From NCBI RefSeq assembly GCF_037975245.1, contig NC_092577.1, forward strand, positions 8,717,013-8,781,012: a stretch of DNA of 64,000 nucleotides. The letters are read 5' to 3'. The notes beneath the pieces are model-generated. The model made no database searches. It saw nothing but the letters and a program-made list of their open reading frames with translations, and was not told the DNA's origin. Both the position numbers and the translations under genes were made by a program. This DNA is from Apostichopus japonicus (taxonomy: Eukaryota; Echinodermata; Holothuroidea; Aspidochirotida; Stichopodidae). Of the stretch, positions 1 through 10,422 are shown in pieces; position 1 is the first letter of the stretch; each line of letters begins with the position of its first letter.

Positions 1-431
1 CATATAACAGTGCTGGGAATCTGTTTCAATCAAGGTTCTCTCTTGAAAAAGGAACGTGTTTGAATCCTGAGATTTTCAGTCTTGAGATCAGGGCTGCCTT
101 GCTAGAAGCAAATGTAAATACTGATTTGGCCATTTGTAGTCAAAGAATGCACGTTAGTGGTACCGAGTACAGTGCAGGGTTATTTGTAGCTTGTGAGGGC
201 ATGAAGTTTGGTTGCATACTTCTGACCATTTTGGTCTGTGACGAAGCATACCTTTTAGTAAAGCTCCACTCTGCCACCATACTTCAAGGTTTAGGAGTAT
301 ATATGCTGCATCCCTCCAATAATGTAGTGTGTGTGAATATATCAAAGCTTTCGGACTATTATCCATTGACTGCATATCTAGTTCGAGGAAGACTTCTGCT
401 CCCTCTAAAACATAACTGTTTTCACTTTTGA
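1..431 (+). CDS. 3' end of an uncharacterised gene (partial, start outside window)
   Basis: The frame beginning at base 3 is open from the window edge to a TGA at 429-431, so this is the last coding exon or part of one. The roughly 142 visible residues are coding-like. They contain GTEYSAG followed by a KFGCI strand, an alternating hydrophobic stretch (ILVCDEAYLLVKL), and a terminal LSDYYPLTAYLVRG plus LLPLKHNC block. From memory, this resembles the C-terminal region of large uncharacterised proteins common in fish and marine invertebrates, which often occur near SAMD3-like genes; I could not search to confirm this. The next gene downstream on the same strand is SAMD3-like, about 2.2 kb away. 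No function is assigned. The possibility that this is a chance frame is reduced by its length and its opening into the window edge. Confidence 0.5.
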   Translation, partial: YNSAGNLFQSRFSLEKGTCLNPEIFSLEIRAALLEANVNTDLAICSQRMHVSGTEYSAGLFVACEGMKFGCILLTILVCDEAYLLVKLHSATILQGLGVYMLHPSNNVVCVNISKLSDYYPLTAYLVRGRLLLPLKHNCFHF

Positions 432-2560
432 TTTCTTACTCTGTGTAAATAATGGTGAGTAAATTTTGTTTTGGTTCAAAGAGATGCAAGGCACACCTTC
501 AGTTGCTTGTGTATACAGCCTGCAACCATTCGTGTATATTGAATATTTTGTGACAGTGGTATAGCCTGACAGTATAGGGGTGGCATGTCCCTTCTAAATT
601 ATATAGCACTTAAAAGCAGCACTTAAAAGGGGAGGGGGGCATTTTATATGCATACATTTCACAGGCAAAAAAAAAACAAAGACACATGAATACTGTAATT
701 GTTAATTGCATGACACACTCCTAGTACCCCTGGCATGCTCAAGAAAATGTAAGTCCTTGATTGTCTCAGCACTTGGTTGCAAAGCTGACTCTGGGATTTT
801 GATTTTAAGGTATATATTGACAAAGCCAGCCTAAAGCAATAAGCCAGTTCACAGTTACAAGGGTGTATGTCCAGAGTGCAAATAGGCCAAGAGTACAAAC
901 AAGCCGACCGCTCATAGCGTTACTGTTACAGTTCTTACTCAAACCGTCATTACTCTTTAAACACACTTGATAATAATAAATAAAAAGTTGAAAATCAGTA
1001 ATTTCTTTCCCAAAGAGGAGAACGCTATTTTTTCTAACATTCGTCCCTTGTTAGACACGCTAGAAATATTCATCGCAATCCCATATTAAGACATGCCAAT
1101 CTGAACTTGTAGGCCTAGAACCCTTCACTGCACGTGTCTGATAGTACCAGGGGTCAGGGCAGTAAACCGGTGATAACCTACACGTTTGGACAACCGGTTT
1201 AAAGTGCAATTAGAAGCATGTTTTTAACTAGTGTTCTCCAAACGGCCATTCTTTTTAATCCTGCCTTTATTTTGCCCATAATGTGCCTTGAGGGCGAAGT
1301 ACAATCTTGGCCTGAGCGTTCCAGCTTGAACCATTGAATAATTGGATTGTGTCCATCTCAGAACTTGTTATGAGGCAGTATTCCCCATGACCCATGGCTG
1401 CATTGGCCTTGTTAGCTTGTGCCCCATGCCCGCTTTGATGCAACTTGACAAATGGCATGTGTGAATAGTGCGTGAAGATAAAGTAGTAGACGGACGGTAT
1501 ACAACATCATGGTAATGTTTGCTAAATGACGATAATATAAGCATAGCACTGCAATATTCTCAAGCGTACTTAGCTGCTGTCATTGAGCGATAACCTACCA
1601 ACGATTGCCAGTTTAAAATCTGTGTAACTATATGCGTTAAACAGTTCACCGTATGTCAAGGCAGTGCCTAGTACTACCACCTCGGTTTCAGTTTAATATT
1701 ACATGAGAAACACCATTACTGTGGACAAAAATCTGACTGATGTGGAGTACCGGCAACACAACACGATGCAGATCACTGGCTCTAGACTTTAATCACTCCA
1801 TTTTCAATGACAAACTTGGCAATATTTTTTCCCTTGCAATTTTGTCTAGACCCTTAAAATATTTTTGGGACCCTCAGAAGGGTTGTGACCTCTAGTTTGC
1901 TGACCACAGGTTTAAACCACTGGTGTGCAGTAGGCCTACCTGGAAACCTTGCATTATCTGTGGTATAGGAGGTACAGCACACAATTGACTAACTGACAAA
2001 CATTAGTCTGAATGCTATAATTTTGTGTCATAATCACATCCATAGTATAGGCCTACAATGTATACACCATTACCACACAGTTTTATAGTTTCACAACTTA
2101 GTGTCATTGTGAAGACATGCAGAGATGATAATGCAAACTGTGCATCCTGCACTTACTACCAGCAAGCTAAAACTTTCAGGCAATGAATCACAAAGCCCGC
2201 GTCTTTATTGTTAAGTGTTGCGTTTTGCCGTAGTCCTTCACTCTTAGACAAAAGCATGAGAAACTATTTTTGTAAATTTCATTATTAGTTAGCAACTAGG
2301 CCTACATCCACTAGACAAGCCAAGCACTAGTGCTAAGGTATTTTTTTTTTTTTTTTTTTAAACAAAAGTATAATTTTTGCATGCTAATAAATATTGTGTA
2401 TTAGGCATGAAAAATTAGGTCGTTAGTGCTTGAGTATGATACAGATCAAGCATACGCTGCAGTCTGCAGCCTGCAGTGGAGTAGTAGCCTGCTTTAATGT
2501 GTGGCATGCATACACATGCACTCATTTGCTTGAGTGTTTTAATTTGGTTTTACTATACAG
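432..2560. other. Intergenic or intronic stretch without a supported gene
   Basis: This stretch contains a short poly-T run near 2341-2359, an AT-rich background, and four copies of the palindromic octamer TAGGCCTA (1110, 1931, 2048, 2297). A probable splice acceptor, TACTATACAG, ends at 2560 just before the SAMD3-like start codon. Any 5' untranslated exon of that gene should therefore lie somewhere here, but I cannot place it. Confidence 0.5.
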
Positions 2561-2586
2561 GTCAGGTAAAGCATAGTAAGTGAAAA

Positions 2587-5500
2587 ATGGATGCATATGA
2601 TTCATCCGATACTGTAAGACTTAGTCCCATTCAGTCTGCTATCAGTGATGCACTGCCATCCTTGCCACTGGCACTTGCGAATGGAGTCCTGGATCAACTT
2701 GTGGATGTTGGAGTTGAATCTGTGGGTGATCTGAGATTTGTTACGGAGGACGACCTCTCTATGCTGAAGCCTATTCAGCGCAGAAGACTCATAGATGCGT
2801 GGTCAACTGCAGGTGAAGGTAAATATACTTTACTTAAGTAATACTGGAGCCTGGTTCTCAATTAAGAAGCCAGCTCATGCTTACATTATAATAATATGAT
2901 AATGATATATTGTCAAAGGTCACTATGGTACACTGGCAATATCACATGGACACAAAATGTACCGCATGAGCAGCGATTTGGTTAAAATATTGGGGGGGGG
3001 GGGAATGGGGGCTAAATAGGCTGTGATCTTGCCTGTTCCTGGTAACTCCTTATTTCTGAGCGTGCGATTTAGTTGGGTAAATGTCAGTGTTGTTCATAGT
3101 GACCCAGCAACTCTTACACTAGTCAGGGCTGTGAAATCTCTGATTTTACGCGGAATTCCGATTTTTTAACTTCGACCGAACTTACCACTTTTGCAGACTT
3201 TTTTCAAAACCTCTCTTACACCCCTGCACTAGTAGAGGTAGTGTGATGGTGATTTATGAATAAGCTGCTGCACAGGTCTACGAGTCCTGGTTTTGGTTTT
3301 CACCGTCCCCGGCTGTTCCAGGCTCCAGTGTAGTTCTAAATTTTGCTCATGACATGATTCATCCACTGCGAGGCTGCTGTGGGTTTCACTGTAAGTCTAA
3401 CAGTTAGCTGAAATTCGGTTTTGTTTAAAAAAATGGGAAAATTGTGAAAAGTTGATATTTTGCCTAATTTAAGCTTGTAAACACGATAACGTCGACCCTA
3501 CGTGGATGGATGAAGCTTATAATTGGTATGTGTTTTCCCATGATGAGTACATGATAGCTATTGTTTTGGGGTTGGGTCAGAGGTCAGTTTAAAACCCTTG
3601 TAAACATTAATAAGTCCAGAATGATTGTTCCTATCAAGTTGAAATTTGGTGTGTAGCAGTGGGAGGTGTAATTTTATTCTACACTCATGTAGCCTCTCCT
3701 TTCATTCAAGTTGTCACAAAAGAGGTTTTAAGATTAAAAGGAAAAATGTTTTACCTGTGCAATTTAATGGAATGGTCCTATAAGAAGGGGTGAAGCCTAT
3801 TGTTGTAGTACCATAAAATTGCCCATGCAATATAATTGAACAGTCCTACATTAAGGAGTGGGGCTTATTGCTACTAATTGATAATTATATACAGTACCTC
3901 AATACCTTCAATACTGTGCAGTTTTTAATTTTATATAAAAAAAATACTATTAGCAATGAACTTGTTTTCTCCTGGTTGAATTCATTAAATTAGAAGACTT
4001 ATAAAATGAATTTCAACCAGCACATACATATGTATGTACAGTGTGTACAGTACATACACTGTACTGGGTGTATATGTACGGAGTGCCATGAGTGCCAGAA
4101 GACTGTTTAAACCTAACACTAATATACACACTGTACATATACAATTGGTTGAAATAGTAGACTTTACTATAAAATGAATTTCAACCAGTACATACATGTA
4201 TGTACAGTGTGTACAGTACATACACTGTAGTGGGTGTATATGTACAGTGTGTATATTAGTGTTAGGTTTAAACATAGTTTTCTGGCACACATGGCACTCC
4301 GTACATATACACCCAGTACAATAAGGGAAGTCGGATTGAGGCCAAACTTGGACTATAGATCCGCCATATGGATAAGGTGCATGTCGAAATGCGCAATGTT
4401 TTGGCAATATTTAAGCTTCTCCTTCGACTTCGTCGCCATACGGAAAGTTAAAAATGGAAGCTGGCCTAGGGGATTAATCGTATGAACATGAAAGTTCGTG
4501 ATGGCTTCGTGGAATTGCAGGTAGGCCTAGGCTATTGAATCTGCTGTGACTTTGTACATTATTTTCCACATGGTCATAATAGAATTGGACATGTACCAGT
4601 TCTGCAAAATGTCAATCAAAGACAGTTTTACCCAATCGTAACTCTGATTTGTTGTGCATACGTGCATGTCATAGTAGACTCCCAGGTGCAGCTGGATTGT
4701 GCGACAATAAACTGAGCATGCAAACATTGCACATGTGCTACGATCGAGATCTATGTGAACACTTATTGCAGTCCCTCGTACTAAGTTAGACCTAGACAGG
4801 GGCTAGGCCTATAGAAATCTATGCGGGATTATCCCGCAGAAGATTCTGGCTGTAGATGTGCAAATGACACAATTTTGAGCCTTAATTAGTGCGAATGCTG
4901 TCATGTGACACTTGCATCTTCGGGCATATTCTTGGCAGCCAGGGAAAATACAGTTTTTGGGGTAAAATACAACTTTTTGTCTCTCAAGTACAGTTTTAGC
5001 ACTTGAAAAGTTGGCAGGTCTGGTAAACCCATTTAATCATTTCAGCAAATAAAAGTAATTGCGTGGCCATGCCGGTTATTTTTCATGACCGCAGACAGCC
5101 CAACTCTCCAAAGGAGACATGTTTTCCTTAACTTTTGTTATTCTGGGCCTTGTTCCTCAGTTTTCAAAATTAGTTAATCACATCAATCACATAGCAATAA
5201 TGAGTACAGGTCAGAGACCATAACCCATCCATATTCTCTGTAAAATTCTGCAAATGTCACCCATGTTAGATTTGGCAGAAATACAGCTAGGCTTACTGTA
5301 TGTACTTGGACATTATGAAAGCCACACTGTGTCTGCAGTGGTCATTGTTCAATGAAGGCAAATCCTCTGTAAACAATTGCTTGAAAGCATTTAATTGAAA
5401 ATTTATCTAAACTAGCCCAGTGCAGGGGTGCACTACATAACCTTTTTGACCACTTGGCTGTAATAATAAAGATAGAACAGGGAGGGACAGGATCATAGGT

Positions 5501-8500
5501 GTACGGGACCCCTGGGGGATGGGGGGGCCGGAATTTGTTTTGCCCCAAAACTTGCCTTATCCACACTAGTCTACTGTGCAGGTGGCATGCAAAGTAAAAA
5601 TTCACTCAACAGAAAATCGGCCTGGCAGTTTGCACTTATAAATTGCCAATCCATGCCAAATCTTTTGCCTAAAATGTTCTGATTTTTAGCTCAAACCAGC
5701 TATGCTGGTTGAGCTATTGTGATAGGACTGTCACTCTATCTATCCAGTGTAAATTTTTGCTTTTTCTGCTGCCAAATGTTTGTTCTTTGACAGATGTTAA
5801 CCAAACTTGGAGACAATGTTCATTTACTGATGGTGCATCTTTTACCTTCTGAAGGTCAAGGTTAAAGGTCATTTAAGGTGCATAATGAGCTATTTTGTAA
5901 ACAAATTGGAAAAACTGCAAAATGCTACTTCTCCTTCAAAGAACAATAGATTTTCTTGAAATTGGGTTATAATGTTCTTTAGGTGGTGCTTCCTATAAAT
6001 TCTACACATATTTTTGATAGATGTTCATATATAATGTCAGTAGCAATGAAACAGTAAAATCAGAGAAAAAAGTTTTATAGGCCCTCACTGGCTTAGTCTT
6101 CGATGGATGTTGACCCAACTTAGACATAATGTTCATTGACTGCTTTATCACCTTTGACCATCTGAAAGTCAAGGTCAAAGGTCACCAGAGGCTAAAGTCT
6201 GAAAACCTTGTACACAAAAGTCTGCAATGCTGTTTGAGCAGGATCAAAGTTGCACAAAGCATATCTATGGCAGTCAATGAATTACTAAGCTGTTTGGCTT
6301 TCTGGATTAAATAAAAAACACCTAACTCTGCAGGCTCTTAACATTCTTGGGACAGTCAAACTTACGCGCTGACCTAATGTTCTACAGTATTAATAACTAT
6401 TTTGTGTATGGTTATTCTCATTCCAAGATACTGCTCCAGAGAATGTGCTGAGTGAGGGAGAGGAAACCGTTGACCTGGATACCTCAACACTGTCCACAGA
6501 ATCGACACCAGACATACACACTCAACCTTCCAGAGACCAGTGCGCAGGAAACTGGGCTGATACGTTCGAAGTCCATTGGAGCAAGATGTCTAAAAACTTA
6601 AACAATTGCTTAAAGAAAAAGAAGAGACCAGCCCCCAGAGAAAGAAGGGAAATGATCAGAGTAATCTGTGATGACATTTTCAAACTTGATGAAAGCCCAG
6701 GACGGAAAAACTTGGTCACTGTTGCAAAAAAGGTTGTGAGTGCGTACCCTGCGAGTTTCAGGGACGACATTGGAGGTGAAGTTATTGGTGATGGCACGGC
6801 TTCTATCTTGAAGCAACTCGAAAACAGAGTAAACAATTTAAAAAGAGATGAAAGCTACCTCCCGGTTCCATCTGTTTCATCTTCAATGACTAGTACTTCC
6901 GATGAAGAAGTGACCGAACCGAAGACAAAACGCATCAAGAAGAGGGACTCGTATGGTTGCATAAACTGGCAACCGGGAGGGTTCCCTGAGGGAGAGACTG
7001 AGGCCACTCAGAAAGAGAAGATTCTTGCATTGAAGGAAATGTATGCAGCTGGCGAGAAAGACTGGGATGAAGACCTAATCACATCGCACATGCAAAGTGT
7101 GTATTTCTCAATCCGCACTTTGATTAATTCAAAGAGTGTCACTATTGAAGGTCTGTTGGAGGAATACCCCTTTCTGTCAGAAAAATTGGGTATGTTTTTG
7201 CACTTCAAGGAGCTTGTTGGAATCGATCTTCTGCCAACGCTGGAGCATTCCTTGGAGACCAAAGGGCGCCGCATCCTGCGGTACTTTCGTAAGTGTCCCA
7301 CAAAGAGCATCACCATGAAAGACACTCTGAAGAACATTGAGACTATGAAGCTGGAAGCTCAGGACAATTCTGCAGAGCTGCCTGGCTTGATTTGCCTCCT
7401 GGCAAGCTACTTTGGAGAAGATGCTAGTTCTTTTTTGCATCTTTCACAGGTTGGTATGGAGAGGCATATCTGTATTCAAACTATAGGGCCTACTGGGTGT
7501 GGTTTGTTGGCATGCAGTACATTCTGTATTAAAGTACTTTTGTGGTTAGTGCAACATAAAAGGGTCAAAAGATAACATTAATCCTGCAATACAGCAAGTA
7601 ATGGAACTGGAGGCTGGCCAATTGGCACGGCCTGTCATCATACCATGGATTGGTACTGCTTTTGGTGGATAACACCTGTGTACTGTATGTATGTTGCATA
7701 AATGAAGAAATTAGAAAAACGTTTATGAAAATAATTCAATAAGTAGTCCGTTTAGGCTGGGGTTAAATCAGCCTCAAAAATTCAGTAAAAACCCAGAAAT
7801 TGCTTCATTAAGAATCAAATTGAATCATCTAATTCTATAGATGCAGGGTTCCCAGCCTTACCTGGAAAACCTGGAAAAGTCATGGAATTTAAATAAGATG
7901 CTTTAAATCCTGGAAAAGTCATGGAATTTGAGGCAAAATGCTTCAAAACCTGGAAAAATCATGGAATTTGATTAGCCAAAGAGACAACGTTTCATTTTAT
8001 ATCCAAACACGGAAGAATTGAGTGGCTATGGTGGCTTTTTAGTGTGGTTGTGTTACACGAACTAAAGCATCTCAGCACTAAAAAGCCAAAAGGGAGTAGC
8101 GCCCCTTGCCTCCAGAGCTGTTTCTCCTATTACAGTACATGATAATGTGGCCTAAGCTAACATTATTGTGTAAAAGGAGAAGTACTAAGTGTACCCCCAA
8201 ATAAGAATTCCAAAAACAGCACTAAAATGATTGTCCTGCAAATTGTTTTGTATATTTTTGACTAAGTTCTTTAAGTCGGATGCAAGGATTCAACCACAAT
8301 TTGCTGACAGGCTTCATTTGAAGGCTAGGGCTCACTCTGAAAACCCCAGACTGAATGGAACTTCATATGCATAACAAGTTTAGAGAATTAAAAATGTATG
8401 AATAAAATGATATGCCAAAAAAAGAAAGCCACTCTGAATTATGCAATGTCAACTTAGCAGATTCATGACACATATTGTTTTGTCAAATCTACAAGGTAAA

Positions 8501-10422
8501 CCTGATCAAGTTGGTAAACCTTAGTTAGGGCAAGTAAATGGTAGAATATATTAGGAAGATCTCACACTTGGTTAGCTTTCCATGGATCAAAGAATGCCAA
8601 TATTGAAAGTTACAACATTGATTGTGAAAATGACCATACACATGTGTTGCTTAGTGTCTTCCTGTTGTTAGTCAATACAAGTCCTCTCCTTTTAGTCGCC
8701 TCTTATGCCATGCAGAGAAAAATACATGGCCCTTCTATACCTTAGAGGGATCCATCCTCTCTGAGCTATGAGGATGTTCCATTCTTGGCTGCTATTTATG
8801 CCTGGAAAACCACAACTACACAAACTGCACTGCACAGTATGTATTTATATCGTTACAAAATTACAAATCACATTTACTTACCCATTAATAAGGAGATATC
8901 TCTTTTTCAGGAGACCAACACAGTTGAAGAGGTGGCAGATGAAATTGGATCGCCATCACCCTGCATCGTTGTTTTTGGTAAGTGAGCATTTTTAAGCAAA
9001 TCACCGGAATAATGATCAGGTCTGAGTGTGGTTTACCTTTGAAAAAATGTATCTTAATGTTCCTTTTCATGTTTTCAGAGTCAGATATATGCCAACTGAC
9101 TACAAATTTGCCGACTGTCTCATGCCAAAGGCTCCAAACAGTTACTATAAAACTACAACTCTATTGTCCTCGTTAGAGGCCACGGAATAATACAGTGAAT
9201 ATTTGGCCCAAAGATCCATTCTCAAAATTCGGCGCTTGAGAACCCACTTGTTTTATTGGGAAAATCATGTGGACATCTTTTTTTTTGGTAGGTCCTACAC
9301 TGCTGGCAGGAAGGCATTTCGGGATTGTTGTAGACAAGGTCCCAGTCAACAACCACAAGATCAATGATTTTGCCATTTCCCTGGGGATGCTCTTTGCTAG
9401 TTTCTATGCATTCAACATAGAATATCCTGCAAAGGGTGCAGTGACCATGGAGTTCATTCAACGGTGAGTATTGCAACTGATTGTCAGGTGGAGAGTGGTA
9501 GCACTTGTTTTTCAGCTTTCTTCTATCTTAGCATTCAGCACCAAAGACATCAGACCTTCTTAGAATGTGGTTTGTGCACATAATGGACCCCCTTGCCCCA
9601 TGCTGGTTGAGCTAATCTGTCAACAATTGCCTTTTTGGCCCCAGATGGTTATTCCTTGATGGATGTTGACCAAACTTGGACACAATGTTCATTGACCCTT
9701 GGACATCTTTGATCTTGTGAAAGTCAAGGTCAAAGGTCATTAAAGGGGCACAATAGGTCATTGTGTGAAAAATTACATAATGCATCTCCTACAAAGAGCA
9801 TTCGGTTTCTTTGAGACTGTCATAATGTACATTGGGTGGTGCTCCTTTTAGCTTGTCCGTAAATTTTTAATGCAACGTCATATAATGCCGTTTGAGTTAA
9901 AACAGTAAAATTTGGTGAAAAGAAGTATAGGCCCCCAAACGGTCATATTTTGATGGATGTTGACCAAACTTGGCCACTGTTCATTGACCCCTGGGACATC
10001 TTTGACCTTGTGAAGGTCAAAGGTCATTAAAGGGGCACAATAGGCTCCAAAATGCATCTTCTCCTACAAATAGCATTTGATTTTCTTGAAACTTTGTCAT
10101 AATGTCCCTTAGGTGGTGCTCCTTTCAGCTTGTTCGTTGATTTTGAATGGAACATCATATAATGCTGTTAAATTGAAATCGCAAATCAGCTGCTGGAAAT
10201 AACTTTGGTGCACAGCCTACCCCCCCCCCCCCTCCAACTCTTGCAAAAGTCATCAGTCATTTGATTACATTGTAATGCATGCTTTCCTGTTCATCCCACA
10301 GGTGCTTTGTTGGACTTAATCCGAACACCTCTGCTAAAAGTAAGCTGAAGTCTGCAGTGCATCCGAAGGTGGTCACTCTGTTGGGGCAGATGAAAGACTT
10401 CGAAAGCGAGTGGGACCTGTAG
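2587..10422 (+). CDS. SAMD3-like protein, five coding exons
   Basis: Coding exons are 2587-2818, 6428-7449, 8911-8977, 9292-9463 and 10302-10422. Donors are GTAAAT, GTTGGT, GTAAGT and GTGAGT, and acceptors end CCAAG, TTCAG, GGTAG and CACAG. Phases 1, 0, 1 and 2 match at every junction and the total is 1614 bases, giving 537 residues. The ATG is preceded by an in-frame TGA at 2581 and an acceptor at 2560. Residues about 20-70 form a SAM-like helical domain ending in KPIQRRRL then AW. The middle exon is charged and lysine-rich, then carries a YGCINWQP block, a PEGET segment, and FHL-type helices (EEYPFLSEKLGMFLHFKEL). The C-terminal exons encode PCIVVFGPTL, HFGIVVDKVPV and a FYAFNIEYP segment. 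This order resembles the family annotated as sterile alpha motif domain-containing protein 3-like in fish and invertebrates. The molecular function of that family is not established. Introns contain dispersed repeats. Confidence 0.8.
3480..3790. repeat. Intronic dispersed repeat, family shared with 12.23-12.77 kb
   Basis: This segment contains GTATGTGTTTTCCCATGATG, then TTTTGGGGTTGGGTCAGAGG, then CTTGTAAAC and AGTCCAGAATG. Similar words in the same order recur near 12490-12620, with GGTATGTAATTTTCCTGTGATG and TTTTGGGGTTAGGTTAAACG. The two are therefore divergent copies of one repeat family. No open reading frame or terminal structure is visible. Confidence 0.5.
4003..4320. repeat. Compound direct and inverted repeat inside SAMD3-like intron 1
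   Basis: A direct repeat of about 75 bp beginning AAAATGAATTTCAACCAG occurs at about 4003-4078 and again at 4171-4246. Overlapping it are inverted arms: the strand at about 4061-4138, starting GTACTGGGTGTATATGTACG, is matched by its reverse complement at about 4240-4319. The arms share CCTAACACTAATATACACAC and a TGCCAGAA block, and they are separated by about 100 bp. A foldback or MITE-like element is likely. No clear target-site duplication was found. Confidence 0.65.
5690..6310. repeat. Tandem pair of dispersed repeat units with AGGTCA half sites
   Basis: Two diverged units begin near 5790 and 6100. Each has GATGTTGACC or GATGTTAACC, CCAAACTTGG or CCAACTTAGA, AATGTTCATT, and then AGGTCA-type words (AAGGTCAAGGTTAAAGGTCA and AAGTCAAGGTCAAAGGTCAC). 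The same family occurs again as a tandem pair in intron 4 of the same gene. It is non-coding. Confidence 0.7.
7870..7971. repeat. Three-copy tandem repeat, period about 39-40 bp
   Basis: The word CCTGGAAAAGTCATGGAATT is repeated at 7870, 7909 and 7949 (the last with one substitution). It lies within intron 2 of the SAMD3-like gene. It is short and non-coding. Confidence 0.8.
9650..10185. repeat. Second tandem pair of the AGGTCA-containing repeat in intron 4
   Basis: Units start near 9655 and 9948, each with GATGGATGTTGACCAAACTT, TTCATTGACCC, and then TCAAGGTCAAAGGTCATTAA or GTGAAGGTCAAAGGTCATTA followed by GGGGCACAATAGG. The period is about 290 bp. AGGTCAAAGGTCA is a textbook DR1 arrangement (two AGGTCA half sites one base apart). 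Whether any nuclear receptor binds here is unknown. Confidence 0.75.

Noticed and set aside
3985-4407. 140-codon minus-strand frame
   Set aside because: It lies entirely over the compound repeat, and its residues are repeated accordingly.
8746-8836. Extra SAMD3-like exon (DPSSLSYEDVPFLAAIYAW)
   Set aside because: No donor in a phase that reads into the 8911 exon. Direct joining of 7449 to 8911 is phase-perfect and gives a continuous family-like sequence.
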